This document shows, one piece after another, positions 1 through 6,217 of a stretch of 7,372 nt of DNA. Position 1 is the stretch's first letter. Each line of letters opens with the position of its first letter. The notes under the pieces were generated by a model that saw only the letters and a program-made list of their open reading frames with translations, did not search any database and had not been told where the DNA came from. Source of the stretch: an uncultured Candidatus Altimarinota bacterium (GTDB lineage: Bacteria > Patescibacteriota > Gracilibacteria > BD1-5 > UBA6164); the NCBI GenBank assembly GCA_937864995.1, contig CALMDL010000090.1, positions 1 to 7,372 of the forward strand, given 5' to 3'. Made by a program: the position numbers and the translations under genes.

Positions 1-927
1 GAAATTTTTAGAATTTTCTCTACCTTGTCCAAGTTTAGTTTCTCAGTATGAGTAAAATGCTCAAGCTTTTTTAACAACTCAAATTTCAGCTCAAATATCA
101 AGAATTTCTCATAATTTTGATATTCATTCATTAAACATTACATCAAAACTTGCTTCTTTAAATGGAGGAGCAATTTTGTTTTTAATTACTTTTACAGTAG
201 TTTCACTACCCATAACTTCTTTTTCCATTCAAGCTCATGACTCTATTTTACCTTTTCTTCTTATATCTAATCTTTGAGATGCATAAAATTTTAATGCATT
301 ACCTCAAGTTGTAGTTTCAGGACTACCAAACATAACTCAAATTTTCATTCTTATTTGATTGATGAAAATAACAGTACAATTAGTTTTATTTATTGATCAT
401 GTTATTTTTCTAAGTGCTTGACTCATAAGTCTTGCTTGTAATCACATATGAGAATCTCACATTTCTCATTCTATTTCTGCTTTTGGTGTCAGAGCGGCAA
501 CAGAGTCAACTATAATTAAATCAACAGCTCATGAATTTACCAATTTTTCAGTTATTTCAAGTGCTTGTTCTCCATAATCTGGTTGAGAAATAAGTAGGTT
601 ATCAATATCTACTCAAATTTTTTTAGCATATTCTGGATCAAGAGCATGTTCTGCATCTATAAAAGCTGCTACTCAACCTGCTTTTTGAATTTCTGCTATA
701 GCATGTAATGTAAGAGTAGTTTTACCTGATGATTCTGGTCAGTATATCTCAACAATTCTTCATTTTGCATATCATCCACCTAGTGCTAAATCAAGAGAAA
801 GAGAACCAGAACCAAAAGTTTCTACTTTTTGTTTTGCTCATTCATCTCATAATTTCATAATTGATCATTTCCCAAATTGTTTTTCTATCATTGCTAATGC
901 ATTGTTTAAAGCTTCTTGTTTGTTCAT
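1..927 (-). CDS. recA: RecA recombinase, 3' end cut by the window edge (table 25, TGA=Gly)
   Basis: RecA is the DNA-dependent ATPase that forms filaments on single-stranded DNA for homologous recombination and repair. The 309 visible residues run without a true stop from ATG at 927 to the left edge. Bacterial RecA is usually about 340-355 residues, so only the C-terminal tail is missing. Motifs seen: N-terminal IEKQFGKGSIMKLGD (14-28), Walker A GPESSGKT (63-70), Walker B LIIVDS (137-142), [14 protein letters not shown] (188-201) and loop L2 [15 protein letters not shown] (203-217). About 23 glycines are written TGA, among them the first Gly of Walker A. GGN codons are used too. The start is supported by alignment with the usual RecA N-terminus. 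It lies 82 bp downstream of the CxxC-pair gene and has its own promoter. Identification is essentially certain. Confidence 0.98.
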
Positions 928-949
928 AATAATAGAGTTAAAAATAATG

Positions 950-1000
950 TATACTTAATTAGTATATAATGAGTATATATATTTTATATACTTTTGTCAA
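950..1000 (-). promoter_or_regulatory. recA promoter with overlapping inverted repeats
   Basis: On the minus strand a perfect -35 TTGACA (995-1000) is followed after exactly 17 nt by -10 TATACT (972-977). This predicts a transcription start near 965 and a leader of roughly 38 nt before the recA ATG at 927. Two inverted repeats with 5-nt spacers overlap it. AGTATATA (972-979) pairs with TATATACT (985-992), and TATACT (950-955) pairs with AGTATA (961-966). They could be an operator, but AT-rich DNA yields such repeats by chance. I see no classical LexA box. The promoter call is strong; the operator call is inference. Confidence 0.7.
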
Positions 1001-1009
1001 AACTTTTTT

Positions 1010-1240
1010 CTATAAATCTTTTATTTTATAGTTTGTTTTAAGTCATTCTTTTGTTCAAATAGCTATATTTGATCCATTACATATTTTACACAAAAATTTA
1101 TATCCATTTGGATTTGGTCTTTCCGTTTCAACCAATTTTCTACAATCTTTACAATAAAAAGATACATCTCATCTGTCTTCTGAAAAGTATTCTCTTTTAT
1201 CAAATTCTTCTATATTTACTAAGTCTGAAAAGCTAGACAT
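1010..1240 (-). CDS. Small protein with two CxxC pairs, putative zinc ribbon (76 aa)
   Basis: The 76-residue protein begins MSSFSDLVNIEEF and ends at TAG (1010-1012). It carries CKDC (30-33) and CKIC (51-54), spaced like a rubredoxin-type zinc ribbon, with YKFLC just before the second pair. The four cysteines plausibly bind one zinc ion. Three in-frame TGA codons are read as Gly. It starts 18 nt after the exonuclease stop, so the two are probably co-transcribed. recA follows 82 bp later behind its own promoter. Small CxxC-pair proteins of this type are common in candidate-phyla genomes, often without known function. A link to nucleic-acid work is suggested only by the neighbours. I do not recognise a named family. 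Confidence 0.85.
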
Positions 1241-1258
1241 TTTTTTATAATTTAATTA

Positions 1259-1867
1259 TTAAAATAAACTCATTACTTCTTGTTTTTTTTCTTCGATTTT
1301 TATTATTTTATTTTTTTGTAATTCAATAAAACATCTTAAAGTTGCTTCAACATCGACAAGGGCATCATGCGCTCATATAAAATATTCTCAAAACACTTTT
1401 TTATGAAGTTCTCATAATTTAGGGTATTTAAATCTATTTCAATTTCATTCTAGTGCACAATAATCTACTGTTGTTTTCATAGTACAGATAACTTGTTTTG
1501 GATTAAATTTATATTCAATATTTAATCTTTTTAGTTCAAGTTTAATCATATCAATATCATATTCTATATTGTGTCATATGATAATGTCAGGATTATTTAT
1601 ATATCAAATTATTTCTTCTATTAAATCTTCTATAAATGGAGCATTTTTTACATCAATATCATATATATGATGTACTTGGCTAGCAGCATAGGGAATAGGA
1701 GATTTTGGATTTATAAGTATGTTTACTTTTTTTTCTTCTGTAAATTTACCATCTTTTATTTCTCAAAGAATTCAGGCAAATTGTATTATATGTGGTTGAA
1801 CTTCTAGAGAAGATTCTTTTTTATTTATAAATCAAGTTGTTTCAGTATCAAATACAAATATTTTCAT
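1259..1867 (-). CDS. DnaQ-like DEDDh 3'-5' exonuclease (202 aa)
   Basis: This is a 3'-5' exonuclease of the DEDDh (RNase T/DNA polymerase III epsilon) family, which uses two metal ions to remove nucleotides from DNA or RNA 3' ends. Seen: ExoI FDTETTG (6-12, acidic D7 and E9), ExoII IGHNIEYD (97-104, D104) and ExoIII GAHDALVDVEAT (165-176, H167 and D172). That is the complete DEDDh set, so it should be active. At 202 residues it has little beyond the nuclease domain: no polymerase, helicase or C-terminal partner domain. It could be a stand-alone proofreading epsilon subunit or a repair or RNA-processing exonuclease; the sequence does not decide. The ATG at 1865-1867 places MKIFVFDTET at the very start, as is usual. 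It begins an apparent unit with the CxxC-pair gene. No Shine-Dalgarno sequence is visible. Confidence 0.93.
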
Positions 1868-1925
1868 TATTTTTTTATATTATCTAAAATTTTGTGGAGA
1901 AATAATTATTCTCATTTTTGCTTTT

Positions 1926-1956
1926 TATATATTACAAAAATGATGTGTTTTGTAAA
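1926..1956 (-). promoter_or_regulatory. Candidate promoter with inverted repeat upstream of the exonuclease gene
   Basis: On the minus strand TTTACA (1951-1956) lies 16 nt before TAATAT (1929-1934) or 19 nt before TATATA (1926-1931). This is a plausible but imperfect -35/-10 pair with a leader of about 55 nt. The same segment carries an 8-bp inverted repeat, TTACAAAA (1932-1939) and TTTTGTAA (1948-1955), with an 8-nt spacer. That repeat could bind a dimeric regulator. A promoter is expected here because a terminator for the upstream gene lies just before it. Confidence 0.4.
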
Positions 1957-1967
1957 GATATAAAATA

Positions 1968-1997
1968 AAAAAATCCCCCTTTTAGGAGAGACTTTTT
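1968..1997 (-). terminator. Intrinsic terminator of the sigma-4/HARE gene
   Basis: In minus-strand RNA a 12-bp stem forms from AAAAAGUCUCUC (1997-1986) and GGGGGAUUUUUU (1979-1968) around the loop CUAAAA, followed by one more U. Three pairs are G-U, so the hairpin is much weaker on the plus strand, where they become C-A mismatches. The stem begins inside the TAA stop of the upstream gene (1996-1998). Termination of minus-strand transcription therefore occurs directly at the end of that gene. Confidence 0.8.
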
Positions 1998-3045
1998 ATT
2001 TTTTTAATTGATAGTAATTTCTACCTACCCTTTCTATAGCTTTTTTATTTTGTAAATTCATATAGATAGTAGTTTGTTTAACATTTCTTATTTTTAGAAC
2101 TTCTTTAGTAATTTCTTCAGTACTCATTGGTTCTCAAGATTTTTCAAGAATTGAAGTTATAACATCTAGAACTGTACCTGGATTAAATCACCATTCTTTT
2201 AGTGCATATATTCATCTTCAAATTAATACGAATTCACTATTTCTAATTAATTCATTATGAATAGTATTAACTTTTACTTTTTCTTCTAGCATTTGAGTAA
2301 TTTTGTTTGAAATTTCAACAAAATGCATAGGAGTTTTTTCTTTTTTCATTACATAGATTGCTTTATCCTTAAGTGTTTTAGGATTAAGAATTTTCCATTT
2401 TGTAAGTCAAACTAAATTTTCTTCTCAATAAACTATATCATCAAATAATTCTAAACTAGAATCAATAAATGTAATAGATAATGGTTTGCTTAATCAGTTT
2501 AATACACTTTCAAATAAAGAATTTTTTGTAACTACGTCTTTTTTCTTTTTTAATACTTTTAATGCTTCTTTATAAACATTTTCAATATCTGATTTTGAAA
2601 TATTTGGCAAATAGAAATATATTTGGCAACCTAATTTTTGTTTAGATTTTTTAATTTCAAAGTCACTTTGAATAATCATTTCTAAAATAGAATGATTTAC
2701 TTCAGAATCTATAGCTAATTCTTTAATTACATTATTTATTAGTTTGTCTTTTGACATAACACCTCAATGTAATTTTAAAAAATCAATAGCTACACTTTGA
2801 ATTTTTGTTAATAGAGTAGCTTTAATAATTCTACCTATTTTTTTAATTCAAGAGTCCTCGATTTGTCTTACTCTTTCTCTAGTAATTGACGGCGAAAAAG
2901 AATTACCTATATTTTGTAGGGTTTCTTTTTCTCAATTTAATCAAACTCTTCTTTCAATAACATTTTTTTCTTTTTCAGAAAGAGATTTTAGTATATCTTC
3001 AAAAGATTTTACTATAATTTTATTATTTAAAACTGCATTGTTCAT
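1996..3045 (-). CDS. Sigma-70 region 4 plus HARE-HTH winged-helix protein (349 aa)
   Basis: This is a predicted DNA-binding transcription protein. Residues 15-70 look like sigma-70 region 4: RRVGLNGEKETLQNIGNSF (32-50), then TRERVRQIE (55-63), the hallmark of the helix that reads -35 elements. There is no region 2, so it cannot be a complete sigma factor. Residues about 243-296 match a HARE-HTH domain (as in the RNA polymerase delta subunit), with TPMHFVEI (248-255) and FVLIGRGIYALKEWG (282-296). Residues about 85-185 and 300-349 look like further helix-rich or winged-helix units. A standard-code reading yields only fragments, the longest 87 residues, because of in-frame TGA. It has its own promoter and its own terminator. 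The role is inferred: a regulator or RNA polymerase accessory factor that touches promoter DNA. The domain calls are good; the function is open. Confidence 0.88.
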
Positions 3046-3073
3046 CTAAATAATTTTAATGTTAATTTTATAT

Positions 3074-3103
3074 AATATATAATTGCTTTTAATAAAAAGT
3101 CAA
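3074..3103 (-). promoter_or_regulatory. Promoter of the sigma-4/HARE gene
   Basis: On the minus strand TTGACT (3098-3103) lies 18 nt upstream of TATATT (3074-3079); each differs from consensus at one base. The predicted start near 3067 gives a leader of about 22 nt to the ATG at 3045. The -35 element lies inside the hairpin at 3091-3114, so read-through from the upstream membrane gene and initiation here may influence each other. Confidence 0.55.
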
Positions 3104-3114
3104 ACTTTTTTATT
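3091..3114 (-). terminator. Weak hairpin after the membrane-protein gene
   Basis: AATAAAAAGT (3091-3100) and ACTTTTTTATT (3104-3114) form a 10-bp stem with one bulged base and the 3-nt loop CAA. It begins four bases past the TAA stop of the membrane gene on the minus strand. The U-run is inside the stem and no U tract follows on the minus strand, so it is at best a weak terminator. It may only be an AT-rich stem overlapping the next promoter. Confidence 0.35.
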
Positions 3115-3117
3115 ATT

Positions 3118-3690
3118 TTAAAATGGGAGCTCCATATTATTTTTTTCTTTTATTTTTTCTCTGTTTTGACTAAGTTGCTCTAAAATAATCTCAGAATTGG
3201 TTTTTTTAAAGTCTTTTCTTATTAAAAATCATGCAATTAAAATTAATAATCATGCAGTCATTGATAATATTGGTCAATTTCAGTAGACAATATTTTGTCA
3301 AAGAGTCGACAATCATATAGCAAAACTTAAAGATATTATACTAAAACTAATACTTATCAGTCATGAATTTATAATAATAAAATGATTTTTAAAGTTTAAA
3401 TCAGTATATAACTTTAATTTGTCTCTATAAGAATTAGATAGAGTTAATAATATTGGAATTATAAAAATAATTAAAAGTAAATATCATATATTTCATGAAA
3501 TTGTATTGAATGCTGACCAAGTTATATTATTATCTTTATCTATTACCCAAGGTATAAATAAGCTTATAATTCAAAGTAAGCTTCAAAATACTACAATTTG
3601 ACTTTTAACTGGTAAGTTTAAATATTTAAATTTAATATTTTTTAAATTGTTTAAAATTATCTTTTTTAGTTCTTTATTTTTTCTGTTCAT
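3118..3690 (-). CDS. Four-helix membrane protein of unknown function (190 aa)
   Basis: I do not recognise this family. The 190-residue product has a basic N-terminus with many Lys and Asn (1-29), then four hydrophobic stretches at about 31-49, 66-84, 103-127 and 141-158. The last is followed by a charged tail rich in Lys, Glu and Gln (159-190) that looks helical and cytoplasmic. Helix 1 leads into FIPWVIDKDNNITWSAF, a short outside loop with a Trp at each end. About ten in-frame TGA codons fall mostly in or beside the helices, where Gly is expected. It is transcribed divergently from the pilin operon across a 96-bp gap, so it may share regulation with it. No catalytic motif is visible. It is clearly a coding gene, given the continuous frame, plausible topology and terminal TAA. 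Confidence 0.82.
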
Positions 3691-3731
3691 AATTATTTAT
3701 TTTGTAAATAATGTAAAAACTTTAATAATAT

Positions 3732-3758
3732 TTGATATTTTTGCAAATACTTTATAAT
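3732..3758 (+). promoter_or_regulatory. Promoter of the pilin operon
   Basis: A perfect -10 TATAAT (3753-3758) is preceded 15 nt earlier by TTGATA (3732-3737), which is one base off the -35 consensus. The spacer is shorter than the ideal 17 nt. A weaker alternative is TTTGAT with a 16-nt spacer. The predicted start near 3765 gives a leader of roughly 22 nt to the first ATG at 3787. The same 96-bp gap must also hold the promoter of the divergent membrane gene, for which I see no convincing element. Confidence 0.55.
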
Positions 3759-3786
3759 AAATTCAATTAATTTTTATTAATATTTG

Positions 3787-4032
3787 ATGAATAATAAAAT
3801 TGAAATAAAAAATTCATTTATTGAAGCTACTTTTTTTATTATAAGTTTTGTACTTTCATTTTTTAGGTCAATGCTTCTTTTTTTTAAATCTAAAAAAATT
3901 AAAAATAATTTATTTTTTAATTTTTTAGACTTTATATTTAAAAAGTGGCCAAAATATTTTTGGAAAAAACCAAGTTTATATAAATTGTTTTCTTTTCCTT
4001 GAAATTTGTTTAATTACTTATTTAAAAAATAA
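3787..4032 (+). CDS. Small basic single-span membrane protein, first gene of the pilin operon (81 aa)
   Basis: The family is not recognised. The 81-residue protein has a short N-terminus (MNNKIEIKNS), one hydrophobic segment at about 11-33 (FIEATFFIISFVLSFF) and a tail very rich in Lys, Phe and Trp (KKWPKYFWKKP at 52-62). One TGA (Gly72) lies near the end, so a standard-code reading stops ten residues early. A TTG directly before the ATG (3784-3786) could also start translation; I prefer the ATG. The pilin ATG follows the TAA by 2 nt, so translational coupling is likely. The acid in SFIEATFF resembles the Glu of a pilin N-terminus, but the spacing and the missing class III cleavage site argue against a pilin. 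Expression with pilins suggests a helper in pilus assembly or membrane anchoring (inference). Confidence 0.75.
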
Positions 4033-4034
4033 AC

Positions 4035-5195
4035 ATGAATTTAAATAAAAAAGCATTTACATTAATTGAAATAATGTTATGAATTGTTATAGTTTCTTTA
4101 GTAATAGTTTGATGATTTGAATCTTATACTAGAGTATGATTATGAAAAATCAATTTAATTGAAAAATCAAATATGCAAAAAGATAGTTTTTATTTTAGTG
4201 AAAAACTATTTCAAATAATTAAGGAAGGGGGGACTTTAGATTATGAAGAATATTTTAATAGATCAATAGTTTGAACTACATTTTGAAGTTGACATTATGT
4301 TACTGAAACAGGGTTTTGAAATTTTTGAAGAAATTGATTTATAAATACAACAACTTATTGAGATTGATTTTACTATTGTATTAGTAAAAACCTAACAAAA
4401 ATGTCAGCTATATGATGTGTTACTGATTTTAATACAAATATGACTTGAATTGCAGGTGCCACAAGAAATATAAATTATACAGGAATTAGACAAAGATATT
4501 GACAATATAGTTTTCAATTTATAGATTATAATGTTAATTTTGATAATGATTTTTGAGATGAAGATTGAGATACACAAGTAATTTGAGATGATGATGATGA
4601 ATTTTTAGGAGATTGACCTATATCATTTACTGCATGAAGTGATATAAAAGAATTATATCTTATAAGTTGAGATAAAAAAAATAGAACATTAATTAGATGG
4701 AATGTTGTTAGAGATTCAGATGCTCCAACTACTAGTCTATGTAATAATAATAATTCATCTCCATTGGTATGAGTAAATTATGATTGATGTAGATGAACTA
4801 TTGAATTTTTAAAGTTAGAATGATTTGATTGGTGACTTGATCATAATAGTGCGGTAATTGATAATACTCAAAATGATTGAGTTATTGATACTTGGTTAAT
4901 TAGTAGACAATTTACTTGATGAACAGATATTGTTGCTTGATCTAATTCTAATAATTATTGGAAACCATTATTCCCAACTTGAATTAATGTAACTGATTTT
5001 AAAGTTTATCCTTATCCAAATGTAGAATCAAAATATTTTTGGAAAAATTCTTTAGTTTCTTCTAATATTTCACCATATGTAATTTTAAATTTTAAAATCA
5101 AACCGTCTTGGGAAACAAGAAATAAATTAAAAAATAGTTGAAGAGAGTTAAATTTTAACACTACGATTAATTTAACGGATATATATAGTAAATAA
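4035..5195 (+). CDS. Type IV pilin-like protein with class III signal peptide (386 aa)
   Basis: The N-terminus MNLNKKAFTLIEIMLGIVIV is a prepilin signal: Lys-Lys, predicted cleavage between A7 and F8, then FTLIE with the conserved Glu at mature position 5, leading into one hydrophobic helix (about 8-27). Prepilin peptidase would cut and methylate it, and the helix would pack in the fibre core. The globular part is unusually long (typical pilins are 130-200 residues), so it may be a large minor pilin or tip adhesin. It has two close cysteine pairs, C115/C128 and C236/C252, that may form disulfides. Acidic loops at about 170-194 and 276-285 (DNTQNDGVID) resemble calcium-binding EF-hand or dockerin loops. 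Dozens of in-frame TGA codons are read as Gly. Gaps of 2 nt before and 5 nt after place it mid-operon. It could instead be a type II secretion pseudopilin. Confidence 0.9.
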
Positions 5196-5200
5196 TTTTT

Positions 5201-6076
5201 ATGAAAAAAAATAAAAAAGCATTTAGTTTAATAATAGCTATGGGACTTGTATTAATTACAAGCCTTTTGGCTTTTACAATTTTAGAATTTATTGTACCAT
5301 TTTGAAAAGATATAAAATGAATAGAAAATTCTACTAAATCTTATTATCAAGCAAATAATTGAATAGAAAGAGGATTATATTTTTTTAAAAAAAGAACAGA
5401 TTCTCAATCAAGAACAGAACTTACAAGATGATATTCTGTTAATACAGATTATACATTTTCAACAACATCTTCTGGTTTGACTATTCCAGCAGTTTGAAAA
5501 TGAAATAGTAGTTTCAATAAAGATTGGGATACTTTAAATGTTTCAGATCCAATACAATTACTTATTTGATATTGATTTATAACAAATTTATCAACTTTGA
5601 GAATTGATTTTAGAGTGCCAGATTTAAATAATGATTTATTATTATGAGAAACACTTGATTGAACAACAACTCCTATGGTAAATTGGCAATTAATTAGTGA
5701 AATTGATACTTTAAATTCATTACCAACAACAGTTTTTACTGCAGATACTGTTAATTGAGGAGATTTACAATTTTCTACATTAAATGGTAAAAAAGTTAGT
5801 GATTCTTCTACTGTTACTTTTTCATCTTTTTTTTCTTCTAATAATTGTAATACAAATAAATGTATTTTAAAAATTTCAGTAATAAATGATTTAAAGTCAT
5901 CATCAAAATTAATCCCATTTTTAGAATGGAAAATTACTACTTGAGCAAATTCATTACCTCTTCGTTATTCTACTATTGAATCAGTTTGAAAAGCAAATTG
6001 ATTTAGTAAAAATTTACAAATTAGAGTCCCACAAGAGACAGTTTCAGAAGCTTTTGACTTTACCGTATTCCAATAG
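5201..6076 (+). CDS. PilX-like minor pilin / pilus assembly protein (291 aa)
   Basis: MKKNKKAFSLIIAMGLVLIT begins a class III-like signal with an Ala-Phe cleavage site, like the gene before it, but lacks the Glu at mature position 5. A helix at about 8-33 is followed by YYQANNGIERGLYFF (48-62), which matches the PilX N-terminal pattern of A..A..GIERAL-type residues. Minor pilins of this class join a complex that primes pilus assembly, and lack of Glu5 is typical of the GspK/PilX-type subunit. The globular part (63-291) is rich in Ser, Thr and Asn, with a close cysteine pair C216/C221. It holds the only CGN arginine codon I found in the window (CGT, 5963-5965). It starts 5 nt after the large pilin and ends at TAG, followed by hairpins. 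The assignment is to a class, not a specific orthologue. Confidence 0.83.
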
Positions 6077-6077
6077 A

Positions 6078-6106
6078 AAATGAAAATATCTTCATACTTT
6101 TCATTT
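6078..6106 (+). repeat. 9-bp inverted repeat just after the pilin operon
   Basis: AAATGAAAA (6078-6086) and TTTTCATTT (6098-6106) form a perfect 9-bp stem around an 11-nt loop. It begins two bases after the stop of the PilX-like gene and abuts the next hairpin. It may stabilise the mRNA 3' end or assist termination. It has no U tract of its own. Confidence 0.5.
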
Positions 6107-6165
6107 AAAAATATAAAATTCATTCATTGTATTTAAATACAATTCATTAAAATTTTATATTTTTT
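6107..6165 (+). terminator. Nested AT-rich hairpin ending the pilin operon
   Basis: A perfect 14-bp outer stem (6107-6120 with 6151-6164) encloses a perfect 18-bp palindrome at 6126-6143 (ATTGTATTT then AAATACAAT), separated by small internal loops. The right arm ends in a run of six T at 6160-6165, as in an intrinsic terminator for plus-strand RNA. The arms are pure A/T, so stability comes from length. It lies 31 bp past the stop of the PilX-like gene. It could also function on the minus strand because the stem is symmetrical. Confidence 0.65.
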
Positions 6166-6217
6166 CATAAAAATTATTTTGATATTTTTATTTTTTCTTA
6201 ATTTTAAACAACAAAAA
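6166..6217 (+). promoter_or_regulatory. AT-rich leader upstream of the pseudouridine synthase gene
   Basis: This 52-bp gap after the pilin-operon terminator must carry the promoter of the next gene. TTGATA (6179-6184) is one base off a -35, but no good -10 lies at the right distance (TTTTAA is the best). The bases just before the ATG, AACAACAAAAA, contain no Shine-Dalgarno sequence. Confidence 0.25.

Noticed and set aside
1881..1916. Possible leader peptide MRIIISPQNFR upstream of the exonuclease
   Set aside because: Eleven codons in AT-rich DNA occur easily by chance, and no attenuator-like alternative hairpins were seen.
2494..2757. An 87-residue stand-alone ORF under the standard code on the minus strand
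   Set aside because: It is an internal stretch of the sigma-4/HARE protein between two in-frame TGA codons; the frame continues on both sides when TGA is Gly.
3784..4002. A 72-residue ORF starting at TTG and ending at TGA
   Set aside because: This is the standard-code truncation of the 81-residue protein; the TGA at 4000-4002 is read as Gly and the true stop is TAA at 4030-4032. The ATG at 3787 is the more likely start.
4585..4600. GAT repeat tract as a phase-variable microsatellite
   Set aside because: It is only four GAT units encoding an Asp run, and trinucleotide changes would not shift the frame.
6080..6136. Small ORF of 18 residues (MKISSYFSF...) after the pilin operon
   Set aside because: It lies within the two hairpins, is very short and has no recognisable features; its frame is likely chance.
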